Assembly: GCA_028871175.1 (NCBI GenBank)
Contig: JAGWNU010000006.1
Span: 1 to 48,783, forward strand
Direction of reading: 5' to 3'
Length of the DNA stretch: 48,783 bases
Origin: Burkholderiaceae bacterium
GTDB lineage: Bacteria; Pseudomonadota; Gammaproteobacteria; Burkholderiales; Burkholderiaceae
This document shows, one piece after another, positions 35,368-45,184 of the stretch (positions within the stretch are counted from its first letter, which is position 1; each line of letters starts with the position of its first letter). Position numbers and translations under genes: made by a program. Below the pieces are notes generated by a model. That model was not told the origin of the DNA. It did no database searches and was given only the letters and a program-made list of their open reading frames with translations.

Positions 35368-35427
35368 CCAAGTTTTCCAATGCGGACGCGGCGTCCTTGC
35401 CGCTCCCTCAACGAATCGAGTCTCCTC

Positions 35428-35739
35428 ATGAGCACCACGCACGAAAAGATCGACCAGATCGTCAAAGGCCACCCCGTCGTCCTCTTCATGAAGGGCACGG
35501 CGCAGTTCCCGATGTGCGGCTTCTCGGGCCGTGCCATCCAGATCCTGAAGGCATGTGGCGTCGACCAGCCGCACACCGTCAACGTGCTGGAGGACGACGA
35601 AATCCGCCAAGGCATCAAGGAGTACGCAAACTGGCCGACCATTCCGCAGCTTTACGTCAAGGGTGAGTTCATCGGCGGGTCGGACATCATGATGGAGATG
35701 TACCAGAGCGGCGAACTGCAGCCGCTGCTGGCCGCCTGA
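35428..35739 (+). CDS. grxD: Monothiol glutaredoxin, Grx4/GrxD type
   Basis: A 103-residue CGFS-type glutaredoxin (Cys30 in QFPMCGFSGR) that binds [2Fe-2S] clusters with glutathione and delivers them, often with BolA. The glutathione-site blocks WPTIPQLYVKGEFIGGSDI are intact. Start at ATG 35428 gives the usual N-terminus (MSTTHEKIDQIV). A TAAAAT hexamer near 35359, inside the end of prmC, could be its -10. It is followed 20 nt later by ubiX. Confidence 0.97.
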   Translation: MSTTHEKIDQIVKGHPVVLFMKGTAQFPMCGFSGRAIQILKACGVDQPHTVNVLEDDEIRQGIKEYANWPTIPQLYVKGEFIGGSDIMMEMYQSGELQPLLAA

Positions 35740-35759
35740 GCATCGTTGCGGTTTCCAGC

Positions 35760-36395
35760 GTGACCTCGCCTCTGACCAGCGCCGCTCCCGGCTCGACCGA
35801 CACGCAGCGCATGCGACGCATCATCGTGGCCATCACGGGCGCCTCTGGGGCGATCTATGGGGTGCGGCTGCTGCAGGTCCTGCAAGGGTTGCGTGAATCG
35901 GCGGGCGTGGAGTCGCACCTGCTGATGTCCCCTGCCGGGCTGATGAATGTGCAGCATGAACTGCACATGGCACGCGAAGAAGTGGAAGCGCTCGCGCACG
36001 TGGTGCATAACGTGCGCGACATTGGCGCCACGATCGCCAGCGGTTCGTTTGCGGCCGAGTCGATGGTGGTGGCGCCGTGTTCGATGAAAACGCTCGCAGC
36101 TGTCGCACACGGTCTGTCGGACAACCTCATCGCACGCGCAGCGGACGTCACGCTCAAGGAGCGTCGCCGCCTGATCCTGATGGTGCGTGAAACACCGTTG
36201 AATCTTGCGCATCTGCGCAACATGACCGCCGTGACCGAGATGGGCGGCATCGTCTTCCCACCCGTACCCGGTTTTTATCAGCGGCCCAAGACCATCGACG
36301 ACCTGGTCGACCATACGATTGGGCGCGTACTCGACCTCCTGGGCCTGCCGCAGACGCTGGCGCCAGGCTGGCCGGGTCTTCGCTCGGCAGGGTAG
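35760..36395 (+). CDS. ubiX: Flavin prenyltransferase UbiX
   Basis: A 211-residue flavoprotein that prenylates FMN to make the cofactor of UbiD decarboxylase in ubiquinone synthesis. The FMN-binding start IVAITGASGAIYGVRLLQVL, the GSFAAESMVVAPCSMKTLA block and RETPLNLAHLRNMTAVTEMGG are diagnostic. The start is uncertain: GTG 35760 adds 17 residues that vary between species, while ATG 35811 (MRRIIVAITG) gives 194 residues, closer to E. coli. No good ribosome site for either. Confidence 0.95.
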   Translation: MTSPLTSAAPGSTDTQRMRRIIVAITGASGAIYGVRLLQVLQGLRESAGVESHLLMSPAGLMNVQHELHMAREEVEALAHVVHNVRDIGATIASGSFAAESMVVAPCSMKTLAAVAHGLSDNLIARAADVTLKERRRLILMVRETPLNLAHLRNMTAVTEMGGIVFPPVPGFYQRPKTIDDLVDHTIGRVLDLLGLPQTLAPGWPGLRSAG

Positions 36396-36425
36396 CGCGT
36401 CACGCGATCCGCCATCGGCCCATGC

Positions 36426-36596
36426 TCAGCGGTGGTAATAGTTGAAGCGCACCGACGGCCCCCAGTAACCATAACCGCCGTAGTAGGCGGGAGCGGGCGC
36501 CACATAAACCGGCGCGGGCGCGACGGCCACAGGCGCTGGATACACTGCACAGCCCCCTAGCGTCACTGCCATCAGGGCCAGAGCCACGAGTTTCAT
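36426..36596 (-). CDS. Small Pro/Tyr-rich lipoprotein
   Basis: A 56-residue protein with a lipoprotein signal ending in TLGGC (Cys16). A short mature part of repeated Pro-Ala-Pro-Val/Tyr follows (APVAVAPAPVYVAPAPAYYGG) and it ends GPSVRFNYYHR. AAAAGGAC lies 8 nt before the ATG and TATAAC further upstream could be a -10. The composition matches the exported protein at 42055. Such PAPVY/Gly-Tyr-rich lipoproteins are common in Burkholderiaceae, without known function. It converges with ubiX. Confidence 0.75.
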   Translation of the reverse strand: MKLVALALMAVTLGGCAVYPAPVAVAPAPVYVAPAPAYYGGYGYWGPSVRFNYYHR

Positions 36597-36718
36597 GATT
36601 TGCGTCCTTTTAGCCCCTCAAGTGGGGCCGTGGGGACGTTATAAACCGCGCCGGGCGGCGTGCGCGTCATGCGTCTGTAAGCAATGTAACGACACGCTAC
36701 GAACGTGTGTCCGTCAGT

Positions 36719-37441
36719 TCACTGATGTGATGCAGGCTTGGCTGGAGCCGGTTTGCTGGTCGCTGCAGGCGTTGAGGCCGCCACACTGCTCGCCGCCTTA
36801 GGTGCGTCCGGATCGACTTCTGCGCGCATCTGCTCCATCACGGCTCCGGCGCGGGGTGCCCACAGAAATTCCACCGTGCCATTCTGCGGCGCTTCGGGAA
36901 TCGCATACATCGTGACGATCGTCTGGTGACCGGCCCAGCGCGCGCGCAGCGAATCCACCGTCTTGCCCGACTTCAACTTGAGCGGCGCCTTGCCCTCCTG
37001 GGCGGGCTTGCCGTAGCGGTCCGACAGCGCCTGGAAAATACGTTGCTCCGTCTCCACACCGCGCGTGGGCACAAAGAGCCCGGCGACGTTGCCCTCGTCA
37101 ATCAGCAACACCGCCTGCGGGCCATCCATCAACTCCGGCCGCTTGGCAGGAGGCACCCCCAGCGAGCGCGTGCGTCCATGCGACTCAAGCGCGTCGGAGC
37201 AGTATTCGGAGACATCCTTACCGCCGTCGGCCCGTACGTCCTGGCATGAAGGTAACTTGGGCAGGGGCTTGCCGAGCGGGAACGCATCGAGCAGCACCGC
37301 CACATCGCCCGGATCGCGTACCGCGCGCGGCGACGCAGCAGATTTCGGGTCGGCGGGTGCGGCGAACGACACCGATGCGAGCATCGACGTCGAAAAAGCA
37401 AGCGCAGCGAACGTGGCAGCGTGGCGCGTCCAGCGGGTCAT
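36719..37441 (-). CDS. Exported hypothetical protein
   Basis: A 240-residue protein with a signal peptide (RHAATFAALAFSTSMLASVSFA, cleavage before APADP). The globular middle has two cysteines (PSCQDVRAD and EYCSDALE) that could form a disulfide, and the segments PQAVLLIDEGNVAGLFVPT and HQTIVTMYAIPEAPQNGTVEFLW. An Ala/Pro/Lys/Ser-rich flexible C-terminus follows. Start at ATG 37441 with GGAG upstream. I do not recognise the family. It is divergent from opgG; a role in the envelope is likely from the signal only. Confidence 0.78.
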   Translation of the reverse strand: MTRWTRHAATFAALAFSTSMLASVSFAAPADPKSAASPRAVRDPGDVAVLLDAFPLGKPLPKLPSCQDVRADGGKDVSEYCSDALESHGRTRSLGVPPAKRPELMDGPQAVLLIDEGNVAGLFVPTRGVETEQRIFQALSDRYGKPAQEGKAPLKLKSGKTVDSLRARWAGHQTIVTMYAIPEAPQNGTVEFLWAPRAGAVMEQMRAEVDPDAPKAASSVAASTPAATSKPAPAKPASHQ

Positions 37442-37626
37442 GCGAACTCCATGAAAGTAAGCCGAGAGTGTGCCACGAGGCGTGGCGTACGCGGGTCTGA
37501 CCCTCGTCCCTCGTGCGACGTTCCGCCACCCATCTTCCAATGCGCCGCCACCGGAAGGTTTACACACGAATTGACGCAGTTGCCGGCAGCATGACAGCCG
37601 AAAACGTTATCAAAATGTTGCCGGTT

Positions 37627-37656
37627 TTGATCTGGCTAAGGTCGGGCGAGTAGAAT
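37627..37656 (+). promoter_or_regulatory. Promoter of opgGH
   Basis: -35 TTGATC (37627-37632) and -10 TAGAAT (37651-37656) are separated by 18 bp, upstream of the opgG coding region. The predicted start is near 37663. Confidence 0.5.
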
Positions 37657-37703
37657 CTCCGCGGCACAGACGAATGACCGGCAGGCTTTAGGCGTCACTT
37701 TTC

Positions 37704-39326
37704 TTGGGCCAGCCGCATAAACGCGATCTCATTTTGAACACCCCCTACGCTGTTCTTCCCCTGTCCCCCGCCCCGCAGCGGGCCTTGCGCGCGCGTTCGG
37801 TGGCAAATTACGCGCGGCTGGCCATCGGCCTGGTGGCGCTGATCTCAGCCCAGGCTGCGCTCGCCTTCGGCTTCAACGACGTGGCCGTGCGTGCGCGACA
37901 ACTGGCGACCAAGCCTTACCAGGCGCCAGCCGATACCCTGCCGCGCCAGTTGCGCGAACTGCGCTACGACCAGTACCGCGAGATCCGCTTCAAGTCGGAC
38001 CAGGCCTACTGGCGCAAAGACAAGCTGCCGTTCGAACTCGGCTTCTTCCATGAGGGCTCGTACTACGACCAGCCGGTGAAGATCAACGAGGTCTCGCCGG
38101 CCGGTGTGCGTGAAATCCGCTTCGATCCCCGCCTGTTCGACTACGGTCCGGTGAAGCTGGACCCGAAACAGGTCCAGAAGCTGGGCTTTGCCGGGTTCCG
38201 CGTGCACTACGCCATGAACACGCCCAAGTACAAGGACGAAGTCATCGTTTTCCTGGGCGCGTCGTATTTCCGCGCGATTGGCAAGGGACAGGTCTACGGC
38301 CTGTCCGCGCGCGGTCTGGCGATCGACACCGCGCTCAATTCGGGCGAGGAGTTTCCCCGCTTCACGGATTTCTGGATCGAGCGCCCTGCCGCGAATGCGA
38401 AGACGCTGACGATCTACGCCCTGCTCAACTCGCGCCGCGCCACGGGCGCCTATCGCTTCGTCATCAAGCCGGGCACCGATACCGTGGTCGACGTGAAGGC
38501 GCAGGTCTACATGCGCGAAAACGTTAGCAAGCTGGCCGTCGCGCCGCTCACGAGCATGTTCTTCTTCGGCGAGAACCAGCCAGCCGCCGCGCTGGATTTC
38601 CGCCCGGAAGTCCATGACTCGGATGGCCTGTCCGTGCTCTCCGGCACCGGTGAATGGATCTGGCGCCCGCTGACGAACCCGAAGCGCCTGCTGGTCAGCT
38701 CCTTTGCGACCACCAACCCGGGCGGCTTCGGCCTGATGCAACGTGACCGTGCGTTCGCGAGCTATGAAGAGATCGGCGATCGCTACGAGTTGCGGCCAAG
38801 CGCCTGGGTGGAGCCCTTAGGCAAGTGGGGCGCCGGCCGCGTGGAGCTGGTGCAGATCCCCACGCCCGATGAGACCAACGACAACGTCGTCGCGTATTGG
38901 GTACCGCAGACTCCACCAAAGCCACTGCAGCCGTTCAACCTGGAATACCGCCTGCTGTGGCAGAAGGACGGCGACAGGAAGCCCGCGCTGGCCTGGGTCA
39001 CGCAGACACGCCGCTCACACGGCTGGACGACCAAGCGGCCCGACGAGCGCAAGCCAGACGACACCATCGCCTTCGTGGTCGACTTCGAGGGTCCGGCGCT
39101 GAGCAAGCTGCCGCCCAACGCCCCGGTTGAGCCGGTGTTTTCGGCGGATGCCAACGGCAAGATCGAATCGATCTTCGGTCAACCCAACACCGCGACCGGC
39201 GGCTGGCGCGTTACCGTGCGCCTCAAGCGGGTCGACGACGACAAACCCGTCGAGCTGCGCGGCTACCTGCGCAGCGGCGGCAACGGACTTTCAGAGACGT
39301 GGAGCTATCTGCTACCTCCGGGCTAA
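37704..39326 (+). CDS. opgG: Glucans biosynthesis protein G (periplasmic)
   Basis: A 540-residue periplasmic protein required for osmoregulated periplasmic glucan synthesis, probably shaping the glucan backbone. The signal region ends LISAQAALA before FGFNDV. The OpgG/MdoG beta-sandwich domain has the blocks [37 protein letters not shown] and [11 protein letters not shown]. Start uncertain: TTG 37704, TTG 37734 or GTG 37800 ([12 protein letters not shown], the neatest signal peptide) are all possible and none has a good ribosome site. Its 3' end overlaps opgH by 28 nt. Confidence 0.95.
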   Translation: MGQPHKRDLILNTPYAVLPLSPAPQRALRARSVANYARLAIGLVALISAQAALAFGFNDVAVRARQLATKPYQAPADTLPRQLRELRYDQYREIRFKSDQAYWRKDKLPFELGFFHEGSYYDQPVKINEVSPAGVREIRFDPRLFDYGPVKLDPKQVQKLGFAGFRVHYAMNTPKYKDEVIVFLGASYFRAIGKGQVYGLSARGLAIDTALNSGEEFPRFTDFWIERPAANAKTLTIYALLNSRRATGAYRFVIKPGTDTVVDVKAQVYMRENVSKLAVAPLTSMFFFGENQPAAALDFRPEVHDSDGLSVLSGTGEWIWRPLTNPKRLLVSSFATTNPGGFGLMQRDRAFASYEEIGDRYELRPSAWVEPLGKWGAGRVELVQIPTPDETNDNVVAYWVPQTPPKPLQPFNLEYRLLWQKDGDRKPALAWVTQTRRSHGWTTKRPDERKPDDTIAFVVDFEGPALSKLPPNAPVEPVFSADANGKIESIFGQPNTATGGWRVTVRLKRVDDDKPVELRGYLRSGGNGLSETWSYLLPPG

Positions 39327-41884
39327 ACGCCCAGACTGGCGACGCCGCTGGCGCCGTCCCCTCCACCCCCCTCGCCACGGCGCGATCCGTGGCCGATCAG
39401 TATCTTGAAGCGCTGCCGCTGGCGCCGGACGCGCGCGCCGCACTGCTGCGCGATGCCGACGTCTCGGCCAGCGACGACGCTGCCGCAGCGCTGGCCAAGC
39501 TGCATCATGCGCTGGCCAAGCTGGACCCGGCGCAGACCGCCTCGCTCGAAGCGAGCGCGCCCACTTATGCATCGGTCGGTGCGCGACTAGATGCCGCGTA
39601 TGGCGCCAAGCACGCCGATGGCGTATCCGCTGAGCCCGCCCCGCCGCTGGAACACGACAGTCACGGCCGCATCCACCTGGATACCGGCCCCGCACCCGCG
39701 CGGCGGTCGATGGTGCCGTGGCCCTGGGTGCTCGGTCCGATCTGGCGCGCGCGCAGGGCCCTCGATCGCTGGATGCACGGCGGCCAGGCACCGGCGCCTT
39801 ACGAAGCGCCTGACTCGCCGGACCCCAAAGGCATCTGGCGCTTTGTCGGATCGCGTCGACGCCTGACGCTGCTGGCGCTGATGATCGCGCAGACCATCGC
39901 CGCGACGTGGGCGATGAGCACGGTGCTGCCGTATCACGGCCGCGACTGGCTCGAGGCCATCATCATCGTGCTGTTTGCGGTGCTGTTCTGCTGGGTGTCG
40001 GCGGGGTTCTGGACCGCCATCACAGGCTTCCTGCTGCTGGCCTTCAAGGGCGACCGCTTCGTCATCTCGCGCCGCGCGGCAACCAATGCGCCGATCCCGT
40101 CCGATACACGCACCGCCATCGTCATGCCGATCTGCAACGAGGATGTGCAGCGCGTGTTCGCCGGGCTGCGCGCGACGTACGAATCGCTGCAGCGTACCGG
40201 GCACCTTGAGCACTTCGATTTCTTCGTGCTGTCGGACTCAGGCGACCCCGACATCCGCACGGCGGAAGCCGACGCCTGGCTGCACATCTGCCGCGCGCTC
40301 GATGGCTTCGGCCGCATCTTCTACCGCTGGCGCCGCCACCGCGTGAAGCGCAAGAGCGGCAACATCGACGATTTCTGCCGGCGCTGGGGCGGCAAATACC
40401 GCTACATGATCGTGCTCGACGCCGATAGCGTGATGAGCGGCGATTGCCTGACGCGCCTCGTGCAATTGATGGAAGGGGCGCCAGGCGCGGGCATCATCCA
40501 GACCGCACCGCGCGCCGCCGGCCGCGACACGCTGTATGCGCGTATCCAGCAGTTCGCCACGCGCGTATACGGGCCGCTGTTCACCGCCGGCCTGCACTAC
40601 TGGCAGCTCGGCGAATCGCACTACTGGGGCCACAACGCCATCATCCGGCTGGCCCCGTTCATCAAGCATTGCGCGCTGGCGCCGATTCCGGGCAAGGGCT
40701 CACTGGCGGGCGAAATCATGTCGCACGACTTTGTCGAAGCCGCGTTGATGCGCCGTGCCGGCTGGGCCGTGTGGATCGCCTACGACCTGGACGGCAGCTA
40801 CGAAGAGATGCCGCCCAACCTGCTCGACGAACTGGGCCGCGATCGCCGCTGGTGCCACGGCAACCTCATGAACTTCCGCCTGTTCGGCGCGCCCGGTTTC
40901 CACCGCGTTCACCGCGCCGTGTTCATCACCGGCGTCATGGCGTACCTGTCGGCACCGCTGTGGTTTCTGTTCCTGTTGCTGTCCACGGCCTTGCTGGCCA
41001 AGCACACGTTGATCGCGCCGGAGTACTTCACCCAGCCGCGCCAACTGTTTCCGATCTGGCCGGAGTGGCATCCCGAGAAGGCCGCCGCGCTATTTTCGGC
41101 AACGGCCACTGTGCTGTTCCTGCCGAAAATCCTGAGTGTGCTGGTGCTGTGGGCACAGGGGCCCAAGCGCTTTGGCGGTGCAGTCCACTTGGCGCTGTCG
41201 ATGGTGATCGAGGCAGCGTTTTCAGTGCTGGCAGCGCCGGTGCGCATGCTGTTCCATACACGCTTCGTGACGGCAGCGTTTCTCGGTTGGAAGGTGCACT
41301 GGAAGTCGCCTCCGCGTGAGGATGCGCAAACGCACTGGAGCGACGCAGTGCGGCGCCACGGTCTGCATACGGTAATCGGCCTCGTCTGGGCGGCTATCGT
41401 CTACTGGCTGAACCCGAGTTTCCTGTGGTGGCTCTCGCCGGTGGTGGGTGCGCTGATCGTCTCCATTCCGCTGTCGGTCCTGTCCAGCCGAGTGAGTCTG
41501 GGTCGGCGCATGCGACGGCTGCGCCTGTTCATGATCCCGGAAGAGGTGCGTCCGCCTCGTGAGCTACGTGCCACCCGCAAGCACTTGCGCAATGCCCCTC
41601 CGATGCCGGATTTCCGGCAGGCGGTGGTCGACCCGGTCACCAATGCACTGATGTGCGCCATCGGCACGACGCGCTTGCCGCATGACCCGGGCCTCGTGGC
41701 CGTGCGTGAAGCCACCGTACGCCACGCGCTGGAAGTCGGCCCCGACCAGCTGACGGGCAAGCAGAAGCTGGTACTGCTGTCCGATCCGCTGGCGCTGTCC
41801 GCGCTGCACCTGGCGGTATGGTCGTCTCCGGAGCAGCGCACAATGTGGCTTCCCGCCGAAGCGGGAAGTGAGCAGGTTGCCTGA
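39299..41884 (+). CDS. opgH: Glucans biosynthesis glucosyltransferase H
   Basis: An 861-residue inner-membrane GT2 glycosyltransferase polymerising beta-1,2-glucan from UDP-glucose. An N-terminal cytoplasmic tail is followed by two helices (about 185-250). The catalytic domain has [14 protein letters not shown], the DxD-type [36 protein letters not shown] and DRRWCHGN. Several further helices then form the export channel. The start is GTG 39299, inside the end of opgG, so translation is likely coupled. The C-terminus runs to [17 protein letters not shown]. Confidence 0.96.
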   Translation: MELSATSGLNAQTGDAAGAVPSTPLATARSVADQYLEALPLAPDARAALLRDADVSASDDAAAALAKLHHALAKLDPAQTASLEASAPTYASVGARLDAAYGAKHADGVSAEPAPPLEHDSHGRIHLDTGPAPARRSMVPWPWVLGPIWRARRALDRWMHGGQAPAPYEAPDSPDPKGIWRFVGSRRRLTLLALMIAQTIAATWAMSTVLPYHGRDWLEAIIIVLFAVLFCWVSAGFWTAITGFLLLAFKGDRFVISRRAATNAPIPSDTRTAIVMPICNEDVQRVFAGLRATYESLQRTGHLEHFDFFVLSDSGDPDIRTAEADAWLHICRALDGFGRIFYRWRRHRVKRKSGNIDDFCRRWGGKYRYMIVLDADSVMSGDCLTRLVQLMEGAPGAGIIQTAPRAAGRDTLYARIQQFATRVYGPLFTAGLHYWQLGESHYWGHNAIIRLAPFIKHCALAPIPGKGSLAGEIMSHDFVEAALMRRAGWAVWIAYDLDGSYEEMPPNLLDELGRDRRWCHGNLMNFRLFGAPGFHRVHRAVFITGVMAYLSAPLWFLFLLLSTALLAKHTLIAPEYFTQPRQLFPIWPEWHPEKAAALFSATATVLFLPKILSVLVLWAQGPKRFGGAVHLALSMVIEAAFSVLAAPVRMLFHTRFVTAAFLGWKVHWKSPPREDAQTHWSDAVRRHGLHTVIGLVWAAIVYWLNPSFLWWLSPVVGALIVSIPLSVLSSRVSLGRRMRRLRLFMIPEEVRPPRELRATRKHLRNAPPMPDFRQAVVDPVTNALMCAIGTTRLPHDPGLVAVREATVRHALEVGPDQLTGKQKLVLLSDPLALSALHLAVWSSPEQRTMWLPAEAGSEQVA

Positions 41885-41894
41885 CGCGGCCTGC

Positions 41895-41921
41895 CGCCCG
41901 GCTTTGCGGGCGAAGCGTTTT
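41895..41921 (+). terminator. Weak terminator-like hairpin after opgH
   Basis: CGCCCG-GCTTTG-CGGGCG (41895-41912) lies 10 nt after the opgH stop, followed at a short distance by GTTTTAC. The T tract is displaced by about 5 nt, so termination may be partial. Confidence 0.4.
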
Positions 41922-42054
41922 ACTTTCCGTTACATCGGTAGGAGTTACGTATCACCTGAAGCGCCCGGGCATTCATAGAATGGCTTCAACAACCTGATAC
42001 ATGAAGTCGACACGGCATCCCTGCCCCGGCCTCGTAACCGCAAGGAGAAGCACC

Positions 42055-42372
42055 ATGAAACGCACACTGCTCGCATTCGTTCTGGGTGGCGCCGCGCTGT
42101 GCGCCTCGACGGCGGCGCTGGCGCATGTGGATGTCGGCGTGTCGATCGGCGTACCCGCACCGGTTTATGTGGAGCCCGCGCCGGTCTACGCGCCGCCGCC
42201 GGTGGTGTACCGACCCGCGCCTGTCTATGCGCCGGCGCCCGTGATCTATGGCGGCTACTACGGTGACGACTGGCGTGAACGCGCATGGCGCCGCCACGAA
42301 CGCCGCGAGCACGAATGGCGTGAGCATGAGTGGCGTGAACATGAATGGCGCGAGCGCGGCGGTTGGCGCTGA
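42055..42372 (+). CDS. Exported PAPVY-rich protein with EHEWR tail
   Basis: A 105-residue protein with a signal peptide (LLAFVLGGAALCASTAALA before HVDVG). A Pro/Val/Tyr region follows (VYVEPAPVYAPPPVVYRPAPVY). The very charged C-terminal tail contains three tandem EHEWR units after RRHERR. AAGGAGAAGC lies before the ATG. The PAPVY part matches the small lipoprotein at 36426-36596 in style. The His/Glu-rich tail could bind metals or polyanions. A clear terminator follows. Function unknown. Confidence 0.85.
   Translation: MKRTLLAFVLGGAALCASTAALAHVDVGVSIGVPAPVYVEPAPVYAPPPVVYRPAPVYAPAPVIYGGYYGDDWRERAWRRHERREHEWREHEWREHEWRERGGWR
42307..42351 (+). repeat. 15-bp tandem repeat encoding EHEWR x3
   Basis: Three 15-bp units (GAGCACGAATGGCGT, GAGCATGAGTGGCGT, GAACATGAATGGCGC) encode the same pentapeptide. 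All four variable sites are synonymous, so the peptide sequence has been conserved after duplication. Confidence 0.9.
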
Positions 42373-42398
42373 ATCCTGCTGATACGGCAATGCCCACG

Positions 42399-42433
42399 CG
42401 GGCCGCTCATCGACGAGCGGCCCGTTGCTTTTG
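42399..42433 (+). terminator. Rho-independent terminator of the EHEWR protein gene
   Basis: A perfect 10-bp stem (CGGGCCGCTC / GAGCGGCCCG, loop ATCGAC) is followed by TTGCTTTTG. It lies 27 nt past the stop codon. Confidence 0.85.
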
Positions 42434-42525
42434 TACGCCGTCCGTATGCCCGCGGCAAACCGACCTATGCTGACGTAGCGGCCACCGCAATCCCGCCCCG
42501 GCCGCGAATCGATCGGGAGGACGCC

Positions 42526-43014
42526 ATGTCGATCTCCAGTACCCTCGACGGCTGCCTGCGCAGCAAAGGCTGCCTATACGAGGTGATCCGTCATCCGCAT
42601 ACCCACACCAGCACAGAAACCGCACAGACCGCGCATGTTCCGGGCGACCGCCTGGCCAAGACGCTGCTGCTCGAAGACAAGCTGGGTTATGTCGCCGCCG
42701 TGCTGCCGTCGACGTACCACCTGCATCTAGCGGAGCTGCAACGCGAATCCGGCCGGCAGGATCTCACGCTGGCCGATGAGTCCGAATTGCGGGAGGTCTT
42801 CAGGGACTGCGACGTGGGTGCCGTGCCGCCGGTGGGCATGGCCTACGGCATGCCGACCTACATCGACAGCAGCCTGATGACACACGGCGACATCTACTTC
42901 GAGGCTGGCGATCACGAGAACGTCGTGCACATGGACATGGACCAGTTCATGGCCCTCATGCGCGACGCTAAGCCCGCGCATTTCGCGTACCGGATGCAGG
43001 GCATCCTGTTCTGA
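42526..43014 (+). CDS. YbaK/EbsC-family aminoacyl-tRNA deacylase-like protein
   Basis: A 162-residue protein with the YbaK/ProX fold. Family features are YEVIRHPHTHTSTETAQ (the Thr/Ser-rich strand), the conserved lysine in GDRLAKTLLLEDKLGYVAAVLPS, and the C-terminal GAVPPVGMAYGMPTYIDSSL. These proteins hydrolyse mischarged Cys- or Ala-tRNA; the substrate here cannot be assigned. GGGAGGAC lies before the ATG. A CDGSH gene follows after 30 nt with its own ribosome site, suggesting a two-gene unit. Confidence 0.87.
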   Translation: MSISSTLDGCLRSKGCLYEVIRHPHTHTSTETAQTAHVPGDRLAKTLLLEDKLGYVAAVLPSTYHLHLAELQRESGRQDLTLADESELREVFRDCDVGAVPPVGMAYGMPTYIDSSLMTHGDIYFEAGDHENVVHMDMDQFMALMRDAKPAHFAYRMQGILF

Positions 43015-43044
43015 AAAGCCACTTGACTTGTACCGGAGGCCATC

Positions 43045-43275
43045 ATGGCCAATGACGCGGTCGTCACCATCCGCAATGACGGGCCGTACCACATCAAGGG
43101 GCGCTTTCGCATCGTCACCCAGGGTGGGCGCGAATTCCCCGTCGAAGAGGGACAGGCGTGGCTCTGCCGTTGTGGACATTCACAGAACAAGCCGTTTTGC
43201 GACGGCTCCCACAAGGGCGCGGGGTTCGACAGCAATCTTGACGCGCCGACGGCTGAACCCTCGCCTGAGGCATGA
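43045..43275 (+). CDS. CDGSH iron-sulfur domain protein
   Basis: A 76-residue protein with one CDGSH motif, CRCGHSQNKPFCDGSH. This supplies the 3Cys-1His ligand set (Cys41, Cys43, Cys52, His56) of a redox-active, labile [2Fe-2S] cluster as in mitoNEET. No membrane anchor is present, so it is cytosolic. CGGAGG precedes the ATG. Roles of small bacterial CDGSH proteins (redox, Fe-S transfer) are poorly defined. Confidence 0.93.
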   Translation: MANDAVVTIRNDGPYHIKGRFRIVTQGGREFPVEEGQAWLCRCGHSQNKPFCDGSHKGAGFDSNLDAPTAEPSPEA

Positions 43276-43314
43276 TCGCAAAGGCCGCGGGGAGCGGTTG
43301 AAACCGGTTCGAGA

Positions 43315-43342
43315 GGCGCGCCGTACCTGTGTACCGCGCGCC
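43315..43342. terminator. Strong hairpin between convergent CDGSH and ettA genes
   Basis: 12-nt arms (GGCGCGCCGTAC / GTACCGCGCGCC) pair with one mismatch around a CTGT loop, between two converging stop codons. There is no T tract on either strand, so it may be a bidirectional terminator or mRNA 3'-end stabiliser. Confidence 0.45.
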
Positions 43343-43384
43343 TTGCGCCATCCGATCGGACTGTGCGTTGAGTCCCGAACGGTC

Positions 43385-45052
43385 TTAGCGCACGACCGGC
43401 TTGTAGCGGATGCGCTTGGGCTTCGCACCCTCCTCGCCCAGGCGCTTCTTCTTGTCGGCTTCGTATTCCTGGTAGTTGCCCGGGAAGAATTCGACGTGCG
43501 AGTCGCCCTCGAACGCGATGATGTGCGTGGCGATACGGTCGAGGAACCAGCGATCGTGGGAGATCACCATCACGCAGCCGGCAAACTCGAGCAGTGCATC
43601 TTCGAGCGCACGCAGCGTTTCCACGTCGAGGTCGTTCGACGGTTCATCCAGCAGCAGCACGTTGCCGCCCGAGATGAGCGTCTTGGCCAGATGCAGGCGC
43701 CCACGCTCACCACCCGACAGCGTGCCGACGTGCTTCTGCTGATCGCCACCCTTGAAGTTGAAGCGGCCGATGTAGGCGCGCGAGGGTGTCTCATATCGGC
43801 CCACCGTGAGGATGTCCGAGCCGTTCGAGATTTCTTCGAAGACGGTCTTGTCGGCGGAAAGCGCGTCGCGGCTCTGGTCAACGTAAGCCAGCTTGACGGT
43901 CGGGCCGATCTTGATGGTGCCCGCGTCCGGCTGCTCCTTGCCGGTGATCATGCGGAACAGCGTTGACTTGCCCGCACCGTTCGGGCCAATGATGCCGACG
44001 ATGGCGCCCGGCGGAATCGTGAAGCTCAGGTTGTCGATCAGCAGACGATCGCCGTAGCTTTTGCTGACGTTGGTGAACTCGATGACCTCGTTGCCCAGAC
44101 GCTCGCCGGCCGGGATGAAGATTTCCTGCGTCTCGTTGCGCTTCTGGTATTCCTGGCTGTTCAGCTCGTCAAAGCGGGCCAGGCGCGCCTTCGACTTGGC
44201 CTGGCGGCCCTTCGGGTTCTGACGCACCCATTCGAGTTCTTTCTTCAGCGCCTTCTGGCGGGCCGATTCGGTCGATTCTTCCTGCTTCAGGCGCGTCTCT
44301 TTCTGGTCCAGCCACGAACTGTAATTGCCCTTCCAGGGGATGCCGTGACCGCGGTCGAGTTCGAGAATCCACTCGGCGGCGTTGTCGAGGAAGTAGCGGT
44401 CGTGGGTGACGGCCACCACGGTGCCCGGGAAGCGCGTGAGGAACTGTTCGAGCCAATCCACCGACTCCGCATCGAGGTGGTTGGTCGGTTCGTCGAGCAG
44501 CAGCATGTCGGGGCGGGACAGCAGCAGCTTGCACAGCGCGACGCGGCGCTTTTCACCGCCCGAGAGGTGCTCGATCTTGGCATCCCACGGCGGCAGGCGC
44601 AGTGCATCGGCGGCAATTTCCAGCTGCAGCTCGACGTTGTCGCCAGCGCCCGCGGCGATGATGGCCTCCAGGCGTGCCTGTTCCTCGGCCAGCTTGTCGA
44701 AATCGGCGTCCGGTTCGGCATAGGCCGCATAGATGGCTTCGAGCTGCTTCTGCGCGTCCATCACCTCACCCATGCCGCTTTCCACTTCTTCGCGCACGGT
44801 CTTGGCGGGATCGAGCTGCGGCTCCTGCGGCAGGTAACCGATGTTCAGGTTGGGCATCGGCGTGGCTTCGCCCTCGATGTCCTTGTCGAGGCCGGCCATG
44901 ATCTTGAGCAGCGTCGACTTGCCCGAGCCGTTCAGGCCGAGCACGCCAATCTTGGCGCCCGGGAAGAAGGACAGCGAGATGTCCTTGAGGATCTGGCGCT
45001 TGGGCGGGACGATCTTGCCCACGCGGTTCATGGTGAAAACGTACTGTGACAT
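43385..45052 (-). CDS. ettA: Energy-dependent translational throttle protein EttA (ABC-F)
   Basis: A 555-residue ABC-F ATPase that binds the ribosomal E site and gates entry into elongation according to energy charge. It has two ABC cassettes with Walker [10 protein letters not shown] and GPNGAGKST, signatures LSGGEKRRV and [10 protein letters not shown], and Walker [12 protein letters not shown] and [11 protein letters not shown]. The EttA arm lies in the first cassette ([21 protein letters not shown]). A charged linker ([17 protein letters not shown]) is present. ATG 45052 gives [13 protein letters not shown] and exactly the family's 555 residues. No transmembrane part. Confidence 0.97.
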   Translation of the reverse strand: MSQYVFTMNRVGKIVPPKRQILKDISLSFFPGAKIGVLGLNGSGKSTLLKIMAGLDKDIEGEATPMPNLNIGYLPQEPQLDPAKTVREEVESGMGEVMDAQKQLEAIYAAYAEPDADFDKLAEEQARLEAIIAAGAGDNVELQLEIAADALRLPPWDAKIEHLSGGEKRRVALCKLLLSRPDMLLLDEPTNHLDAESVDWLEQFLTRFPGTVVAVTHDRYFLDNAAEWILELDRGHGIPWKGNYSSWLDQKETRLKQEESTESARQKALKKELEWVRQNPKGRQAKSKARLARFDELNSQEYQKRNETQEIFIPAGERLGNEVIEFTNVSKSYGDRLLIDNLSFTIPPGAIVGIIGPNGAGKSTLFRMITGKEQPDAGTIKIGPTVKLAYVDQSRDALSADKTVFEEISNGSDILTVGRYETPSRAYIGRFNFKGGDQQKHVGTLSGGERGRLHLAKTLISGGNVLLLDEPSNDLDVETLRALEDALLEFAGCVMVISHDRWFLDRIATHIIAFEGDSHVEFFPGNYQEYEADKKKRLGEEGAKPKRIRYKPVVR

Positions 45053-45131
45053 GGCGAAAAAAGCGGGGTAACGCGCGTGAAATTGGGAACCCGCGGAGTG
45101 TAGCAAAGCCAAGGCGCAACGCCGCGCGGGC

Positions 45132-45162
45132 AAAAGAAAAGGCGCCCGCTTGGGGCGCCCTT
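45132..45162 (-). terminator. Rho-independent terminator of the cyo operon
   Basis: On the reverse strand, a GC stem built from AAGGGCGCCC and GGGCGCCTT (one bulged base) is followed by TTTTCTTTTG. It starts 22 nt after the cyoD stop and separates cyo from ettA, which is read in the same direction. Confidence 0.85.
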
Positions 45163-45184
45163 CCGGTGCAGCAAGAGGCAGGCC

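Noticed and set aside
37704-39340. opgG and opgH lacking ATG starts as a sign of pseudogenes
   Set aside because: Both frames are full length with all family motifs; TTG or GTG starts and a 28-nt overlap are adequate explanations.
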